Of a stretch of DNA of 23,698 nucleotides, positions 22,465 through 23,698 are shown in pieces; position 1 is the stretch's first letter; the number at the start of each line of letters is the position of its first letter. Position numbers and translations under genes: made by a program. The DNA is from CAYLHX01 sp964383675 (GTDB lineage Bacteria; Patescibacteriota; Gracilibacteria; UBA1369; LOWO2-01-FULL-3), in assembly GCA_964383675.1 (NCBI GenBank), contig CAYLHX010000022.1, positions 1-23,698 on the forward strand, read 5' to 3'. The notes beneath the pieces are model-generated. The model had not been told where the DNA came from. It was given only the letters and a program-made list of their open reading frames with translations, and ran no database searches.

Positions 22465-23415
22465 ATGGCTATTGATTTTTTAGAGGAATATCGAAAATTG
22501 CAGCTTAAAACTCCGCGTTTAAGCACTTTTATTTTGAATTCAGTTAACAGTGATTATTGTTACAACACCAAAGATAGTAAAAACTGTTATTTGATCGCTA
22601 ATGCCGTAAAAAATGAAAACTGTATGTACGGTCGTGATTTTTACGATAATACCGATTGTGTAGACTGTGATCATGTCAAAACCTGTACGCTTTGTTATGA
22701 ATGTCTGAATTGCAATAACTGCTATAACTGTGATTATTTGCAGGATTCTTTGAATTGTAATGACTGTAGCTACGGCTATTTCTTGAAAGGTTGTCGCGAT
22801 TGCGTGGGCTGTGTGGGACTTAAGCAAAAGCGGTTTTATATTTTTAACGTGGCCTATTCGGAAGCCGAATATCGCAGCAAAGTGGCTGGTCTGACTGCTG
22901 ATGAAACTGCGAAGAGCTTTGAAGATTTAAAGAGGCGAATTCCTCGTGTTTACGCCACGCAAATTGATAGTGAAAACTGTAGCGGTGATGATGTGTTTTA
23001 TTCGCGCAATATTAATGGTGCTTTTCAGGTTCAGGAGTGCCAGGATGGTGGATATTTGATGGAGTGTAAAAAAGTCACCGATTCTTGGGATATTACGGTT
23101 TTGGAACAGGCGGAACTTTGTTATCAAATCTCCAGTTGCCATGTTATGCACAACTGTAATTTTTGCTTTTTCTGTGTGGAATGTAGCGATGTGGAGTTTG
23201 GGGAGTGTCTAATGTCTTGTCAGCATTGTTTTGGCTGCATAAGTTTACATCGCAAAAAGTATCATATTTTAAATGAACCCTACTCAGCTGAAGAGTATTT
23301 TAAGAAGGTGGCGGAGCTCAAGGATCAATTGAGAGAACAGGGGATGTATGGACAAATGTTAATCCCTCCAACTTTTCCTTTGGAAGATACCGTGGTTATG
23401 ATGCCGGCTTTATAA
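22465..23415 (+). CDS. Cysteine-rich repeat protein (continuation of the zinc-ribbon gene)
   Basis: The protein has 316 residues and 29 cysteines. The function is not known to me. In CPR genomes similar proteins carry the uninformative label 'caib/baif family'. The opening IDFLEEYRKLQLKTPRLS aligns with the segment just after the ribbons in full-length homologs. A dense block follows (32-116) with Cys every 3-8 residues, such as NCNNCYNCDYLQDSLNCNDC. A module of three CxxC-spaced Cys plus a 24-residue K/Y-rich tail occurs twice, at 110-143 and 252-285, in near-identical spacing. The rest of the interval (about 144-251) is a second Cys-containing block. Metal binding or disulfide-rich repeats are both possible. 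No signal peptide is visible. Confidence 0.75.
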   Translation: MAIDFLEEYRKLQLKTPRLSTFILNSVNSDYCYNTKDSKNCYLIANAVKNENCMYGRDFYDNTDCVDCDHVKTCTLCYECLNCNNCYNCDYLQDSLNCNDCSYGYFLKGCRDCVGCVGLKQKRFYIFNVAYSEAEYRSKVAGLTADETAKSFEDLKRRIPRVYATQIDSENCSGDDVFYSRNINGAFQVQECQDGGYLMECKKVTDSWDITVLEQAELCYQISSCHVMHNCNFCFFCVECSDVEFGECLMSCQHCFGCISLHRKKYHILNEPYSAEEYFKKVAELKDQLREQGMYGQMLIPPTFPLEDTVVMMPAL

Positions 23416-23442
23416 CAACTTTAAAAAAACTCTATTTTCTGC

Positions 23443-23448
23443 TATAAT
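23443..23448 (+). promoter_or_regulatory. Extended -10 promoter element before the last gene
   Basis: CTGCTATAATATAAGG holds an extended TGC-TATAAT box (23443-23448). It is almost the same as the one before the LysM gene, suggesting the two genes are expressed by a common signal. The leader to the ATG at 23470 would be about 15 bases. Confidence 0.5.
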
Positions 23449-23469
23449 ATAAGGAATATAAGATTTCTT

Positions 23470-23698
23470 ATGTCTGATGTGGAGGAGGAAAAAGGAGGTA
23501 AAATTGAGGGTGGTCAGGAGCAACCTATGGAGACCAGGGGGGCTTTGCTTGCCGAATCCGGTGATTTGGTGGGGGAGTTGACTGAAGATGTGGGTGGAGG
23601 ACGTATAGTCTTGGTAAAAAGGCGCGGTTTGTCCGATGTGGCTGCCGAAAACTTGAATTCACGATCTGTGGATAAGCGTATTTTTTCCCTAAACCTGG
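23470..23698 (+). CDS. Unknown protein, N-terminal part (runs off the window)
   Basis: The frame starts at the ATG at 23470 and stays open to the window edge (76 complete codons). The visible part is hydrophilic and acidic at first (MSDVEEEKGGKIEGGQEQP). It then has GALLAESGDLVGELTEDVGGGRIVLVKRRGLSDVAAENLNSRS and VDKRIFSLNL. There is no signal peptide, no cysteine and no recognisable domain yet. Like the LysM protein, it begins with a charged, non-secretory segment and has the same extended -10 promoter. It could be a related protein, but that is a guess from the promoter and composition. Confidence 0.6.
   Translation, partial: MSDVEEEKGGKIEGGQEQPMETRGALLAESGDLVGELTEDVGGGRIVLVKRRGLSDVAAENLNSRSVDKRIFSLNL

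Noticed and set aside
22465..23415. CRISPR array or DNA repeat in the Cys-rich gene
   Set aside because: The repetitive look comes from codons for Cys, Asn and Asp. There is no constant repeat unit or spacer pattern, and the frame is open.
1..23698. UGA recoded as glycine, as in Gracilibacteria (code 25)
   Set aside because: Three genes end with TGA at sensible family lengths (fmt, the small membrane protein, gatB), and no conserved gene needs readthrough of TGA. gatB is ambiguous because a TAG follows, but fmt is not.
1..23698. tRNA or other structured RNA genes in the gaps
   Set aside because: The gaps are at most about 115 bases and mostly hold promoters. No cloverleaf with a T-loop consensus (GTTCRANNC) was recognised in them.

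Overview
The window is a dense, moderately AT-rich bacterial chromosome segment. It holds 28 protein-coding genes: 26 complete and two cut by the window ends. There are no RNA genes, insertion sequences or CRISPR arrays, and no gene-free gap longer than about 115 bases. The gene mix suggests a member of the Candidate Phyla Radiation (Patescibacteria). It includes a chromosomal TraG/VirD4-like ATPase with no conjugation genes, an orphan solute-binding lipoprotein, a LysM/lysozyme-like protein, a bacterial Elp3, and a zinc-ribbon/cysteine-rich protein of a kind I associate with CPR genomes. The presence of bL9 (rplI) argues against lineages reported to lack it, such as Microgenomates. The lineage is inferred, not proven. 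The genetic code appears standard: of 27 visible stops 16 are TAA, 8 TAG and 3 TGA.

Layout. (1) 1-4452, plus strand: rplI 3' end, ruvX, a TraG/VirD4-like ATPase, a PAP2-type phosphatase and ridA. (2) 4449-6746, minus strand: a compact ribE-ribH-pgk unit. (3) 6862-10042, plus strand: ssb, an orphan substrate-binding lipoprotein and an overlapping O-antigen ligase/polymerase-like membrane protein. (4) 10021-11986: fmt on the minus strand, divergent from a DHH phosphoesterase (nrnA-like). (5) 12040-14013: two unknown membrane proteins facing lepB. (6) 14084-17449, plus strand: a PH-domain membrane protein, a membrane-anchored HEPN-like protein, a coaE-like kinase, gatB and a small membrane protein. 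(7) 17424-18940, minus strand: a Trm9-like methyltransferase and a WecG/TagA glycosyltransferase. (8) 19005-end, plus strand: a LysM/lysozyme-like protein, elp3, a zinc-ribbon/Cys-rich pair that reads like one gene broken by a stop codon, and the start of another gene.

Functional themes. Cell-envelope work is prominent: the PAP2 phosphatase, O-antigen ligase, TagA-like transferase, LepB, LysM hydrolase and several unknown membrane proteins. Translation and tRNA charging or modification is the second theme: rplI, fmt, gatB, elp3 and the Trm9-like methyltransferase. The most interesting idea is that elp3 and the Trm9-like gene, which lie within about 1.6 kb of each other, could form a bacterial version of the eukaryotic wobble-uridine pathway (cm5U34 to mcm5U34).

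Architecture. All four convergent gene pairs overlap at their 3' ends. Several promoters use a TTGCT-type -35 box and a TATAAT-type -10 box with 16-18 bp spacing, and some start codons lie almost on the predicted transcription start.
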